Shown: positions 45,201-54,692, numbered from the stretch's first letter. The stretch is 64,000 bases of DNA from Arcobacter venerupis (GCF_013201665.1 NZ_CP053840.1:1116001-1180000), one strand, 5' to 3'. A program made the numbers and translations. Notes: generated by a model not told the origin, from the sequence alone.

Positions 45201-47177
45201 ATGTTAACTGAATTAACTAAAAACTTAAATATTTTAAAAGATTTAAGAAGTCAAATAAATCAAGATATAAAGTGTAGAGTAAATCTTTTAAACTATAAAA
45301 ATAATCAAACATTTGGTGTTAGTGATGGGAATTATAGTGTTTATACTTTAAGTGGTGAAAGTAAAATAAACTCTCCTTATGTATTTGATTTAGTTTTTAT
45401 AAGTGATGAATTTATATATGTTGAAGATATAGTGGATACGGATGTAAATATCATATTAGAAGATAATATAGATTTAAGCGTAAATAAAAAAATCTTTGGA
45501 AAAATATTTGAGGCTAGTGAACATAGTATTGTTGCAAAAAAGTACCTTTATAGTATAAAAGTAGTATCAGTTTTAGCTTATTTAAATATGACAAATAAAT
45601 ATGAAATTTTTCATGATAAAAAAGTAAGCGATGTAATATTAACAATTATAAATAGATATAAAGAACTCTTAAATTTAAATCTTGAAATCAAAATAGATTT
45701 ATTAAATGAACCAAGAAGAGAATACTTAACTCAATATAATCAAAGTGATTTAGAGTTTATTCAAATACTTTGTGAAGAAGAGGGCTATAGTTTAATAATA
45801 GATTACTCATCTAATAATCCATATAATATTGTTCTTTGTGAATTAAACGAACATTCAATAGTAAAAACATACTCTTCAACTTGCAGTTTTAATCAAAAAA
45901 AAGAGTTTAAAACAAGCCATTTACTCCAAGATTTTTATGATAAAGATAATCCCTCAACAGAATATAAAAGTTCTTATGGAATGAACATAAATTCAAGTAT
46001 AAAAGATAATGATAGTACAAAACAATTAAGAACGGATTTGATAAAAGAGAAGTTTAGAGATAAGTTAAATCTATTTAATGAGAGTTATTATAAAGATTTA
46101 AATAGATATATAAAAATCGATTCCCAAAGAGAATATGTCCAATCTAATACAATATTTGGTAAATCACAAGAATTAAATATTCAAGATGCCTTGTGTATAA
46201 GTTTAGAAGATGAAAAAGCAAATAAAAAAGTTGATTCTATTATCCTAAAAGTGAAATATCAAGGATATTTTCCAAATGCTTTGGATGAATATAAACAAGA
46301 TAATAATGAAAATAAAAAAATGCAATATGAAGTAGAGTTTGAAGCTATTCCCAAAGATATAAGTTATAAACCTCCAATTAGTATAAAAAAAACAAAAATA
46401 AATTCAATATTAACCGCAATTGTTTCAAATACAAATTCTAATACAAAAGATTATGCAAACACAATAGATGTTGATGATAAAGGAAGAGTAAAAGTATTGT
46501 TTAGTTTTGAAAGAAACAAAACAACTTCTTGTTATTTACGAGTATCAACCTTTTTTGCAGGAAATAAATATGGAAGTCAATTTTTACCAAGAGTAAATAG
46601 TGAAGTAATAGTAAGCTTTGTAAATGGTGATCCAGATTATCCAATAATAATTGGAAACTTACATAATGGTGAAAATAAAAATCCCTATGATTTACCACAG
46701 AATAAAACTAAGTCATTTATCAAAACTTATTCGATTCCTCAATATGAGAATAAATTAGGATACAACGAAATACTTTTTGAAGATAAAAAAGCAAATGAAG
46801 AACTAAATCTTAGAGCTCAAAAAGATATGAATATTTTAGTGTTAAATGATAAATCAACTCATGTATTAAATAACTCAAAAACAATAATAGATAATAAAAA
46901 AGAAGAGATAGTAGAATCAAACTCAAAACAAACAATAAATAAAAACTATACCCAAAGAATAAACCAAAACCAAATAAATACAGTGTCAAAGGAAAAGCTA
47001 ACAACTGTAAAAGGTAATTATGAAATCACTGTAAAAAAAGATTTAAATACTGTTGTTAAAAATGATATTAAAACAATTGTAGAAAATAATTATAAGTTAA
47101 AAGTAAATGGTAAAAAAACAACCTATGTAGAAAATGATGCAAAAGAGAAATATTTAATAAACCTTTTTCTCAAGTAG
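45201..47177 (+). CDS. vgrG: VgrG type VI secretion spike protein, 3' frameshifted
   Basis: 658 residues in this frame. The gp27-like hub domain (about 1-370) includes REYLTQYNQSDLEFIQILCEEEGYSL, a VgrG hallmark. A gp5-like OB domain follows at about 415-490 (GRVKVLFSFERNKTTSCYLRVSTFFAG; NGDPDYPIIIGNLHNGEN), then a beta-helix spike with repeating K/N/T units. The frame ends in YLINLFLK at 47177, while typical VgrG sequence continues in another frame to 47449. A single missing base near 47153-47156 would explain this. Other T6SS core genes are outside the window. Confidence 0.9.
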   Translation: MLTELTKNLNILKDLRSQINQDIKCRVNLLNYKNNQTFGVSDGNYSVYTLSGESKINSPYVFDLVFISDEFIYVEDIVDTDVNIILEDNIDLSVNKKIFGKIFEASEHSIVAKKYLYSIKVVSVLAYLNMTNKYEIFHDKKVSDVILTIINRYKELLNLNLEIKIDLLNEPRREYLTQYNQSDLEFIQILCEEEGYSLIIDYSSNNPYNIVLCELNEHSIVKTYSSTCSFNQKKEFKTSHLLQDFYDKDNPSTEYKSSYGMNINSSIKDNDSTKQLRTDLIKEKFRDKLNLFNESYYKDLNRYIKIDSQREYVQSNTIFGKSQELNIQDALCISLEDEKANKKVDSIILKVKYQGYFPNALDEYKQDNNENKKMQYEVEFEAIPKDISYKPPISIKKTKINSILTAIVSNTNSNTKDYANTIDVDDKGRVKVLFSFERNKTTSCYLRVSTFFAGNKYGSQFLPRVNSEVIVSFVNGDPDYPIIIGNLHNGENKNPYDLPQNKTKSFIKTYSIPQYENKLGYNEILFEDKKANEELNLRAQKDMNILVLNDKSTHVLNNSKTIIDNKKEEIVESNSKQTINKNYTQRINQNQINTVSKEKLTTVKGNYEITVKKDLNTVVKNDIKTIVENNYKLKVNGKKTTYVENDAKEKYLINLFLK

Positions 47178-47449
47178 GTAAAAGTTTTAGACTTGATGTT
47201 CAAGAAAATTACCATCTAAAAAGTAATCATATAAAACATAATGCCTCAAATATAGAATTTGTTTCTAATAAAGCAATATCAATAAAATGTGGTGCAAATG
47301 TAATAACAGTAGATCAAAGTGGTATTCATCTAAAAGCTGCAAATATAGATACAACTTCTCCTAATGGTGGGGTTAAGGCTAAAGATGTAGGAAAAACAAT
47401 AATTAATATTATTGATAAAATAAAAACAGATGTAATTATCTCTAAATAA
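47156..47449 (+). pseudogene. vgrG: Frameshifted 3' end of vgrG
   Basis: Ninety-seven codons in a second frame, with no start of their own, encode the missing VgrG C-terminus: NKPFSQVGKSFRLDVQENYH, then KAISIKCGANVITVDQSG and HLKAANIDTTSPNGG, ending in TAA at 47447-47449. The last two stretches are standard VgrG tail sequence. With one extra base in the T-rich run near 47153 the protein would be about 750 residues and intact. Either a recent frameshift, a phase-variable tract, or a sequencing error explains it. Confidence 0.8.
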
Positions 47450-47459
47450 GGAAAAAGAA

Positions 47460-47906
47460 TTGGCATTAAATAATCAAAGAACATATATTCCAAAGTTTTC
47501 ATATCCATTTGAAGAAAATAGTTATGAAAAATATATGCAAGAGATAAGTAGTCTAGCAAAAGGTAATTATTTGTTTACAGAAAATGGTTTTTGGCATGGA
47601 GGAATACACTTTGAGGGAGCAATGTTAAGTAGATTAAAATCTCATAAGGGCATAAAATGTATAGCAGATGGAGAAATCGTAGCATATAGAATAAATGATG
47701 AATACATAAATAATACAAGAGGATTGTACTCAAGTGGATTTTTTCTTGTAAGACATTTCCTAGAATATCCTGCAAATAATAGATTGACATTTTTTTCTTT
47801 ATATATGCATACTGCAAAAAAAGAAGATTACTTTGTTAAAGTAATAGGTGAAAAACGATTTCTAAGAAAAGGCTATGAGAAAAGCTCAATTTCACCAATA
47901 ATATGA
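47460..47906 (+). CDS. N-terminal part of a VgrG-linked effector (M23-like fold), cut by TGA
   Basis: 148 residues from TTG 47460, with AAGGA just upstream overlapping the vgrG-frame stop. Features of a LytM/M23-type beta fold: GFWHGGIHFEG (H46, H50), IKCIADGEIVAYR and LYMHT. The same reading frame resumes right after TGA 47904-47906, and the fold continues there, so this is the first part of a roughly 708-residue protein and not a gene on its own. The truncated product lacks the second metal-binding strand and should be inactive. Confidence 0.75.
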   Translation: MALNNQRTYIPKFSYPFEENSYEKYMQEISSLAKGNYLFTENGFWHGGIHFEGAMLSRLKSHKGIKCIADGEIVAYRINDEYINNTRGLYSSGFFLVRHFLEYPANNRLTFFSLYMHTAKKEDYFVKVIGEKRFLRKGYEKSSISPII

Positions 47907-49586
47907 AATGAACTAGAAATTGATACAAATATAATAGTAGATGGGAATTGGAAAAAGAATAGAGCAAAAGTATTGTATGTGAAAAATCAAGAAATAGACT
48001 TGTCTCAAAATTTAACAATTCATAACTCAAATGTAAATAAAGAAGAAGAAATCAGATATTTTGAAAATATAGGTGAAATACTAAAAAGAGAAAAAATAAA
48101 TGAGATAGATATTCTAGAAATACCAATAGAGATAAAAGCAGGGGAAATAATAGGCTTAATAGGTGAATATAATATAAATAATGAAGAAAATGAAAAATGC
48201 TTGCACTTAGAAGTAATAGCAGATGATAATCTAAAAAGATACGTAGAGAATATAACAGAAGAAGAGAATGTGCCACAAAACTTAAAATGGGCGAGAATAA
48301 TAGATGTAGAATCAAAAGATAAAATATCAATATTTGAAAATCTAGAAGTAATGTATGATAATAATATAAAAGAAGATATCCAAATAAATGATATGTATAA
48401 AGAGTTGTTTGATTTGGTGGATAAAGATAATAATGGAAAATTAGAACCTTATGAGATAAAACAAGCAGTAATAAATAAAGATATAAAAGAAGTAAGCTCA
48501 AAATATATAGTAAAACATTCAAGTGAATGGGATGAGAAAATAAATATGGTCGATGAGATACAGAAGATAATAAAAAAGATAGATAATAATAGATTTGAGA
48601 ATAAAGAAGAGTATATCAAAATATTAGAAATAGAGAAAAAAAGGATAAAAAATCTAAGTTTGTTTGAAAAGTGTAAAGAAATAGAAGGATTTCCCCAAAG
48701 TGATGAAGTATTTCATATAAATGCAATTGGTTTGGTAAAAGCATTTAAAAAGTGTAAAATAACTAAAGAGATGTTAATTGCGATGGGATGTATACAAGCA
48801 AGTAATGATCAAGCTTTACTTGATGCATTAAATAAATATTGTGAACAATATGAGATAAACACTTGCCTAAGAGTTGCGCACTTTTTAGCTCAAGCTGCAC
48901 ATGAAAGTGGTGGGTTTACAAAATTTGAAGAGGGAATATATTATCAAAAAATTGCAGCAAGAGACCAAAGTGAATATAGAGTATACGAAAAAGAATTAGA
49001 AAAACTATATCCTAAAGATGAGGATGCCAATAGAAATAATATTTATTTTCCAAATAATCAAAAATATGCAGTGCAACCTGAGCTCTTCAATTTAGTTTAT
49101 GCTAATGAAAATGGTAATGGAGATGTAAATTCAGGAGATGGATATACATTTAGAGGTAGAGGAGTTATTCAAATAACAGGAAGAGATAATTACAAAAACT
49201 ACACCTTAATGCATAATAGTAAAAATCCAAATGATATAAAAGATTTTGAGAATGATGAAACACATAGAGATGAGATAAAAACAAATATGGAATATGCAGT
49301 TGAATCAGCTTGCTGGTATTGGACAACGCAAGGGAAAACAAGAGAGTATAGAAATATTAATACTCTTGCAGATTTAGGAACTACACAAGATGTACTTTAT
49401 GCAGTAAGTTTAAGTATAAATGGATGGTATATTAAAACATCTTCTGAATATTTAGAACTATCTCAGAATCAGAAAAATATTTATAATTATTTGAATTCAA
49501 CCTTTAATATATGGATGAGAGAATCAGAAGGACATTCTGATAGAACAATAAAATTTAATACAATAAAAAATTACTTAGGATTATAA
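47907..49586 (+). CDS. C-terminal part of the VgrG-linked effector: M23-like end, EF-hand loop, GH19-like lytic domain
   Basis: Open from just after the TGA; the first usable start in frame is TTG 47973, without a good ribosome site. Order of parts: the end of the M23-like fold (KAGEIIGLIGEY, then CLHLEV), an EF-hand calcium loop DKDNNGKLEPYE at 48420-48455, a helical linker, then a glycoside-hydrolase-19/lysozyme-like domain from about 48720. That domain has AHFLAQAAHESGGF (likely catalytic Glu codon at 48903) and GYTFRGRGVIQITGRDNY. It should cut peptidoglycan or a related glycan. Adjacent to vgrG, it is a probable T6SS cargo effector. Confidence 0.82.
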   Translation, partial: NELEIDTNIIVDGNWKKNRAKVLYVKNQEIDLSQNLTIHNSNVNKEEEIRYFENIGEILKREKINEIDILEIPIEIKAGEIIGLIGEYNINNEENEKCLHLEVIADDNLKRYVENITEEENVPQNLKWARIIDVESKDKISIFENLEVMYDNNIKEDIQINDMYKELFDLVDKDNNGKLEPYEIKQAVINKDIKEVSSKYIVKHSSEWDEKINMVDEIQKIIKKIDNNRFENKEEYIKILEIEKKRIKNLSLFEKCKEIEGFPQSDEVFHINAIGLVKAFKKCKITKEMLIAMGCIQASNDQALLDALNKYCEQYEINTCLRVAHFLAQAAHESGGFTKFEEGIYYQKIAARDQSEYRVYEKELEKLYPKDEDANRNNIYFPNNQKYAVQPELFNLVYANENGNGDVNSGDGYTFRGRGVIQITGRDNYKNYTLMHNSKNPNDIKDFENDETHRDEIKTNMEYAVESACWYWTTQGKTREYRNINTLADLGTTQDVLYAVSLSINGWYIKTSSEYLELSQNQKNIYNYLNSTFNIWMRESEGHSDRTIKFNTIKNYLGL

Positions 49587-49587
49587 A

Positions 49588-50646
49588 ATGAAAAAAATAT
49601 TTATAATATTATCTTTAATTACAAAAATTATCATAAATGCAAATGAATTAAATATTTCTCTATTAATTGATAATTCATATCTTAAAACAGAAAAAAAGTT
49701 ATTGCCAAGTTATACAACAAAAGATTTAGAAATAAGTTTTGAAAAGAATAATTTATGGATTAATACTGATGGTGAAGAAGATATTAAAGGTAGAATTCTC
49801 CTCAATACTCAATCATTATCAACATTTATAACTATCAATAAAAAAAAAGAATTATTATTCAAGCAAAATGAATTTAATCCTTATGGGCAAAAAGTAATTA
49901 CTTTAACTTGTAATATAGAGAGAAAAGTTTTAGTATTTGTTCAAACTCAATTTGGTAGTAATAGTAGTGTTAATCCATGGTTTATTCACTTTGAACCTTA
50001 TGTTTATGAGATAGATAATGGAATAGTTACTAAAAATTTAGAAATAGTAAATAAATATTTTTATGGTAATGAATATTTTCAAAGAGACATTGTTGATGAC
50101 CCAGATAGTAATCAATTTTCTTATCCTTACTTCAATGAAGAGAAAATCCTAAATAGACTCTATGAAACTGGGACTTGTGATAAAGAGCTAACACAAAAAG
50201 CAAATATAGAAGTATTAGTAGGAGATAAATGGATAGCACAAGAACAGAGTTGGAATATAAAAAAAGAAGAAATATCAAATACAATACAATTAAATTTAAA
50301 TGAAGTTCTAAAAAATCTAAAAGAAAAAAAAGAAACTAATCTTCCAATAGAAAATCTAAATGAAATTTTAAAAAATGAAGAACTAAATCAAAAAACAGTA
50401 CAAAAATATAACGATATAGCCTACTACCTACAACAAAAAAACGTAAATAATGAAGCAATTTTCCTTTTAGAAAAAATCATAGAAAAATTCCCAAATAGAA
50501 TAGTTGCATACCTAAATCTTGCAGATGCTTATGATGGATTAGGGAATAAAGAAAAAGCAAAAAAAAACTATGGGAAATATATAAATCTTATGAAACAAGA
50601 TAATAAAGAAGTGAAAATTCCAAAAAGAGTTTTAGAATATAAATGA
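49588..50646 (+). CDS. Exported TPR-containing protein, candidate immunity protein
   Basis: 352 residues with a signal peptide (KKIFIILSLITKIIINA). The N-terminal 200 residues are a beta-rich domain I do not recognise, with a few cysteines (LTCNIERK, TGTCDKEL). The C-terminal part has a TPR pair (NNEAIFLLEKIIEKFPNRIVAYLNLADAYDGLGNKEKA, split here). It starts one base after the effector stop. A periplasmic protein right behind a peptidoglycan-targeting effector fits a T6SS immunity role; this is position-based inference. Confidence 0.72.
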   Translation: MKKIFIILSLITKIIINANELNISLLIDNSYLKTEKKLLPSYTTKDLEISFEKNNLWINTDGEEDIKGRILLNTQSLSTFITINKKKELLFKQNEFNPYGQKVITLTCNIERKVLVFVQTQFGSNSSVNPWFIHFEPYVYEIDNGIVTKNLEIVNKYFYGNEYFQRDIVDDPDSNQFSYPYFNEEKILNRLYETGTCDKELTQKANIEVLVGDKWIAQEQSWNIKKEEISNTIQLNLNEVLKNLKEKKETNLPIENLNEILKNEELNQKTVQKYNDIAYYLQQKNVNNEAIFLLEKIIEKFPNRIVAYLNLADAYDGLGNKEKAKKNYGKYINLMKQDNKEVKIPKRVLEYK

Positions 50647-50700
50647 TTCTAAAACTTGAATATTTAACTTATTTATCAGTAATACTTACTTTAAGACTAA

Positions 50701-51348
50701 TTAATTTTTAATTTTTTTGATATATCTATATATTGAAGGTTCAGACATTTGTAGTTTATTTGCAACTTCTTGAACAGAACCTCTTATATTAAAGATACCA
50801 CAATCATTTAAAGCAGCAATTACATCAGTTTTTTCTTCTGTTGTCATTCTACTTGGCACTATATCAAATTCATTTATGATGGCATCAATTTTATTAAGTG
50901 TTAATTCTTGGGGGTCAGAATTTAGGTTTTCTTTTATATTGTTAATTGATAAAATCTTATCATCAACGTAATTTGGAAGAAGAGAAGTTAAAAATGATAA
51001 TGATTTTTTAACTTCATGATAATCTGAGTTTAAACATAAAGCTCCAACTATTTTATTTGAATTATCTCTAATAAAGTATGTTGAAGAGTATAAAAGTCTA
51101 CCTTCTATCGTTTTTGAATTATATTTAGCTATAAACTGCTTGTTTCCTTTAGATTCCGTTGCCATAAATTCTAAAACTAAGTCAGTAATTGGATCTCCAA
51201 TTTTTCTATTGCTTATATGACCATTTATTATGTAAACAATAGATTTTTTATAGTCTGTTAGGTCGTGTATTAAAATTTCTGTGTTACTTCCTAATACTTC
51301 ACCTAAAAAGTCAGCAATAGAAATAAATTTGTTAATATATTGATTCAA
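50701..51348 (-). CDS. YheO/DauR-type transcriptional regulator
   Basis: 215 residues. An N-terminal YheO-like PAS domain (about 5-115; GSNTEILIHDLTDYKKSIVYI, IRDNSNKIVGALCLN) and a C-terminal helix-turn-helix (about 165-212; FNIRGSVQEVANKLQMSEPS then IYRYIKK) match DauR, the D-arginine catabolism repressor. It is divergent from ridA-dadA and probably senses a D-amino acid or its product. An AT-rich inverted repeat lies between the two start codons. Confidence 0.88.
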   Translation of the reverse strand: MNQYINKFISIADFLGEVLGSNTEILIHDLTDYKKSIVYIINGHISNRKIGDPITDLVLEFMATESKGNKQFIAKYNSKTIEGRLLYSSTYFIRDNSNKIVGALCLNSDYHEVKKSLSFLTSLLPNYVDDKILSINNIKENLNSDPQELTLNKIDAIINEFDIVPSRMTTEEKTDVIAALNDCGIFNIRGSVQEVANKLQMSEPSIYRYIKKIKN

Positions 51349-51409
51349 AAAATATCCTTAATATCTTAATTATTTTTATTATAAGGAAATAAGATTAAAT
51401 TGTCAACTA

Positions 51410-51445
51410 CTAATAATAAATTTTTATTGTAATAATAATTTATTA
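51410..51445. promoter_or_regulatory. Inverted repeat in the DauR-like/ridA divergent promoter
   Basis: TAATAAATT (51410-51418) and AATTTATTA (51437-51445) are perfect inverted arms. The right arm is part of AATAATAATTTATTA (51431-51445), which recurs exactly upstream of alr at 54750. It is a candidate site for the DauR-like regulator, with the caution that the genome is AT-rich. Confidence 0.45.
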
Positions 51446-51528
51446 ATTTGTGATAAAAACTATTTACATTGATAAATTTTTATTATATACTACTTTTAGT
51501 GAAAGAAAATTATCATAAAAGGATTAAA

Positions 51529-51903
51529 ATGAAAGCTATTAACTCAATTAAAGCACCAAGTGCAATTGGACCATATTCACAAGCTGTAGATAAAGATGGA
51601 TTCATATTTGTATCTGGGCAATTACCAATTGATGAAACTACAGGTGCATTTGCAGGGGAAGATATAGCTTCTCAAGCAAAACAATCTTTACAAAATATTA
51701 AATATATTTTAGAAGAGGCTGGTTTAGGAATGAAAGATATTTCAAAAACTACTATTTTATTAAAAAATATTGAAGATTTTACAGTAGTAAATGAAATTTA
51801 TGGACAATTCTTTACAGCACCATATCCAGCACGAGCGACATATGAAGTATCAAGATTACCAAAAGATGCGTTGATTGAAATCGAAGCAATTGCAAAAAGA
51901 TAA
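51529..51903 (+). CDS. ridA: RidA family enamine/imine deaminase
   Basis: 124 residues from ATG 51529, with AAAGGA five bases upstream; an upstream in-frame ATG at 51469 adds residues unlike the family. RidA hydrolyses reactive 2-aminoacrylate and related imines. Present are AIGPYSQAV (12-20), VSGQLPID and the catalytic Arg 102 in YPARATYEV. It lies 32 bases ahead of the amino-acid dehydrogenase, whose imine products it would hydrolyse. Confidence 0.94.
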   Translation: MKAINSIKAPSAIGPYSQAVDKDGFIFVSGQLPIDETTGAFAGEDIASQAKQSLQNIKYILEEAGLGMKDISKTTILLKNIEDFTVVNEIYGQFFTAPYPARATYEVSRLPKDALIEIEAIAKR

Positions 51904-51935
51904 AAAGTTATTATAAATATTAATGGAGAAATGAA

Positions 51936-53174
51936 ATGAAAAAAGACGTTATTGTTGTTGGTGCTGGATGTATTGGACTTATGTCAGCATATTGTTTACA
52001 AAAAAGTGGAAGATCTGTAACTGTAATTGATAAAAATGATATTACAAATGGTACATCGTTTGGTAATGCAGGATTATTATCTGCTTTTAAAAAAGCTCCT
52101 TTAAGTGCACCAGGAGCAATTCCTGATACTATAAAACTAATGTTAAAAGGTGAATCACCTGCAAGTGTTCATCCTACATTAGATTTACATTTATACAAAT
52201 GGCTTTTAAAATTTGCAGCAAGTTCAAATCAAGATAGATTAAAAAGAACATTAGCTTTATTTGAAAGATATGGACAAATAAGTTTAGATATGTATGAATC
52301 AATGGTGAAAGAAGATGGAATGGATTTTCATTTTTGTAAAGATGGTCTTTTAATGATTTATACAGAGCAAAAAACTTTTGATGCAAAAGCTGCTCATTGT
52401 GAAGATCCTCAGGCTTATGAAATTCTTTCAAAAGAGCGAACAAAAGAGTATATGCCAATACTGAATGATAAGGTTATTGGTTCTATTTTATTAAAAGAAA
52501 ATGGACATATTGATTCTGGCGAATTTATGTTGGAATTAAAAAAATATTTACAAGAAAAAGGTGTTGAATTTCTTTTAAATGAAGAAGTAAATAAATTAGA
52601 ATTCCAAGGTTCAAAAGTTAGTAAAATTCATACTTCAAAAGGTTCATACGAAGCTGAAACATTTGTTTTATCAACTGGTGCTGATGATACTTTAGCAAAA
52701 CAAGCAAAAAACAAATTCATGATGACACCTGCAAAAGGTTACAGTATCACATTTAAAATGGATGATGCTTTAAAACCAAAAACTTCATCTTTATTTGCTG
52801 ATTTATTCATTGCAATGACTCCAAGAAGAAATACAGTTCGAATGACTTCAAAACTAGAACTTGGTACTACAAATCCTGATGTAGTAAGAAAACAAATTGA
52901 TAGCATTCATAAGAATTTAGGTATGTATACAAATGCTTTTGAAATGAGAGAACAAATTGAATGGACAGGTTTTAGACCACTTACTCCAAATGATATTCCA
53001 ATTCTTGGATTTGATGAAAACTATAACAATTTAGTTCATGCAACTGGACTTGGATGGCTCGGAATCACATTTGCTCCTGCAATTGGGAAAATAATAAGTG
53101 ATGTAATTACAATAGATAAGAGAAATGAAACAAATGTAGATGTACTATTATTTTCTGCTTTTTTTCAAGGATAG
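51936..53174 (+). CDS. dadA: D-amino-acid dehydrogenase (DadA-like flavoprotein)
   Basis: FAD-dependent oxidase-fold enzyme of 412 residues, inner-membrane associated in relatives. Rossmann motif VVGAGCIG is at 7-14. Other DadA stretches are GTSFGNAGLLSAF, LSTGADDT, KGYSITFKM and GLGWLGITFAPAIGKIISD near the end. It likely oxidises D-alanine or another D-amino acid to the keto acid and ammonia with electrons to the quinone pool. RidA upstream and the symporter and racemase downstream support a D/L-alanine route. Confidence 0.9.
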   Translation: MKKDVIVVGAGCIGLMSAYCLQKSGRSVTVIDKNDITNGTSFGNAGLLSAFKKAPLSAPGAIPDTIKLMLKGESPASVHPTLDLHLYKWLLKFAASSNQDRLKRTLALFERYGQISLDMYESMVKEDGMDFHFCKDGLLMIYTEQKTFDAKAAHCEDPQAYEILSKERTKEYMPILNDKVIGSILLKENGHIDSGEFMLELKKYLQEKGVEFLLNEEVNKLEFQGSKVSKIHTSKGSYEAETFVLSTGADDTLAKQAKNKFMMTPAKGYSITFKMDDALKPKTSSLFADLFIAMTPRRNTVRMTSKLELGTTNPDVVRKQIDSIHKNLGMYTNAFEMREQIEWTGFRPLTPNDIPILGFDENYNNLVHATGLGWLGITFAPAIGKIISDVITIDKRNETNVDVLLFSAFFQG

Positions 53175-53178
53175 TATT

Positions 53179-53202
53179 AAATGAAGAGAGATCTCTTCAT
53201 TT
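53179..53202 (+). terminator. Hairpin between dadA and the symporter gene
   Basis: AAATGAAGAGA (53179-53189) and TCTCTTCATTT (53192-53202), five bases after the dadA stop. A second small inverted repeat, ATAAACT/AGTTTAT (53271-53290), sits before the symporter start. Partial termination would lower symporter expression relative to dadA. Confidence 0.6.
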
Positions 53203-53320
53203 GATGTTTGATTATTATATTAATCATCGGATTTATATTGTAATTAAACGCTTGTTTAGTTAGCTATGTAATAAACTTTAAATAGTTTATTTTATTTTAA
53301 TATCTAAGGAGAGAAAAGAT

Positions 53321-54658
53321 ATGGAAACAATTAACAATGTAATCAGTTCACTATCATCATTTGTATGGGGACCGCCCATGCTCGTTTTATTAGTGGGAAC
53401 AGGTATATTTTTGACTATAAGATTAAGAGCATTACAAGTACGAGCTTTATTTCATGCAATAAAAATTCTTTTTAAAAAAGATGAAGATGCAAAAGGTGAT
53501 ATTTCACAATTTTCAGCATTGATGCTGTCACTTGGAGCAACTGTAGGAATTGGAAATATTGTAGGTGTTGCAACTGCAATTGCACTTGGAGGTCCTGGTG
53601 CAATATTTTGGATGTGGATTACAGGAATAGTTGGAATGGCAACAAAATATTCTGAAGCAATTTTAGCTGTGAAATATAGAGAAGAGGGAATTAATGGATA
53701 CAAAGGTGGTGCAATGTATTACATTAGTAAAGGATTGGACATGCCAAAACTTGGTATGGCATTTGCAATTTTTACAATCATAGCATCTTTTGGAACAGGA
53801 AACATGACACAAGCAAATGCTGTTTCTAGCGTACTATTAGATCAAGCTCATATTCCTACTTGGATTACAGGATTTATTTTAGTTGTGCTTACAGGTGCAG
53901 TTATCCTTGGTGGTATTAAATCTATGGGTAAATTCACTTCATACTTTTCACCAGTAATGGTTTTATTATATATTTGTACAGCTTTTTTTATTATCTTTAC
54001 TAATTTTGATAGAGTGCCTACTGCCTTTGGATTAATTTTTAGTCATGCCTTTGCACCTTTTGCAGCAGCTGGTGGTTTTGCAGGAGCAGCAGTTGCAGCT
54101 GCAATTAGAATGGGTGTTTCAAGAGGACTATTTTCTAATGAAGCTGGTTTAGGTTCAAGTGCAATAGTTGCAGCAGCAGCACAAACAAGTTGTCCAGTAA
54201 AACAAGCGTTAGTTTCAATGTTACAAACACTTATTGATACATTAATTATCTGTACAATGACAGCAACTATTATTTTAATGGCACCTGTTTGGTTAGAGGG
54301 TGGAAGTGCTGGATTATTAACATTAAAAAGTTTTGAATTTTTCTTAGGTGATACAGGAATAATTATTGTGTTTATAACAACAGTATTTTTTGCATATTCA
54401 ACATTACTTGGATGGTCATACTTTGGTGAAAAAGGATTTGAATATGCCTTTGGTGAGAAATCAGTAAAAATATATAGAGTAATGTTTTTAGTATTTGTTA
54501 TGGTAGGTTCAGTAACAGAGTTAAAAATGGTATGGAACTTCTCTGATTTGGCAAATGGTTTAATGGCAATTCCAAACTTAATAGCATTATTATTGTTATC
54601 TAAAGTAATTGTTGAAGAAACAAATAAATATTTTCATGACCCTTTAGCTAAAATTTAA
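53321..54658 (+). CDS. Alanine/glycine:cation symporter (AGCS family)
   Basis: Inner-membrane sodium symporter of 445 residues and about 10-11 helices. Signature stretches are SLGATVGIGNIVGVATAIALGGPG (split across about 70-95) and GVSRGLFSNEAGLGSSAI at about 263-280. SD AAGGAGA precedes the ATG. The family imports alanine, glycine and sometimes D-alanine or D-serine. Its place between dadA and alr points to alanine uptake for catabolism. Confidence 0.93.
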   Translation: METINNVISSLSSFVWGPPMLVLLVGTGIFLTIRLRALQVRALFHAIKILFKKDEDAKGDISQFSALMLSLGATVGIGNIVGVATAIALGGPGAIFWMWITGIVGMATKYSEAILAVKYREEGINGYKGGAMYYISKGLDMPKLGMAFAIFTIIASFGTGNMTQANAVSSVLLDQAHIPTWITGFILVVLTGAVILGGIKSMGKFTSYFSPVMVLLYICTAFFIIFTNFDRVPTAFGLIFSHAFAPFAAAGGFAGAAVAAAIRMGVSRGLFSNEAGLGSSAIVAAAAQTSCPVKQALVSMLQTLIDTLIICTMTATIILMAPVWLEGGSAGLLTLKSFEFFLGDTGIIIVFITTVFFAYSTLLGWSYFGEKGFEYAFGEKSVKIYRVMFLVFVMVGSVTELKMVWNFSDLANGLMAIPNLIALLLLSKVIVEETNKYFHDPLAKI

Positions 54659-54692
54659 TAAATCATAGGAAGTAACTCTTCCTTCTGATTTA
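54659..54692 (+). terminator. Terminator after the AGCS gene
   Basis: AGGAAG (54667-54672) pairs with CTTCCT (54678-54683) around TAACT. An outer stem TAAATC/GATTTA extends it across a small internal loop. Confidence 0.65.

Noticed and set aside
47904-47906. TGA as a selenocysteine or programmed readthrough codon
   Set aside because: The place (SISPII-stop-NELEID) is not a redox active site, I see no convincing SECIS-like hairpin after it, and the nearby vgrG frameshift argues for decay or error.
48052-48522. 156-codon minus-strand frame opposite the effector gene
   Set aside because: Its Leu/Tyr/His-rich sequence mirrors the Lys/Glu/Asp-rich linker on the plus strand, with no start signal.
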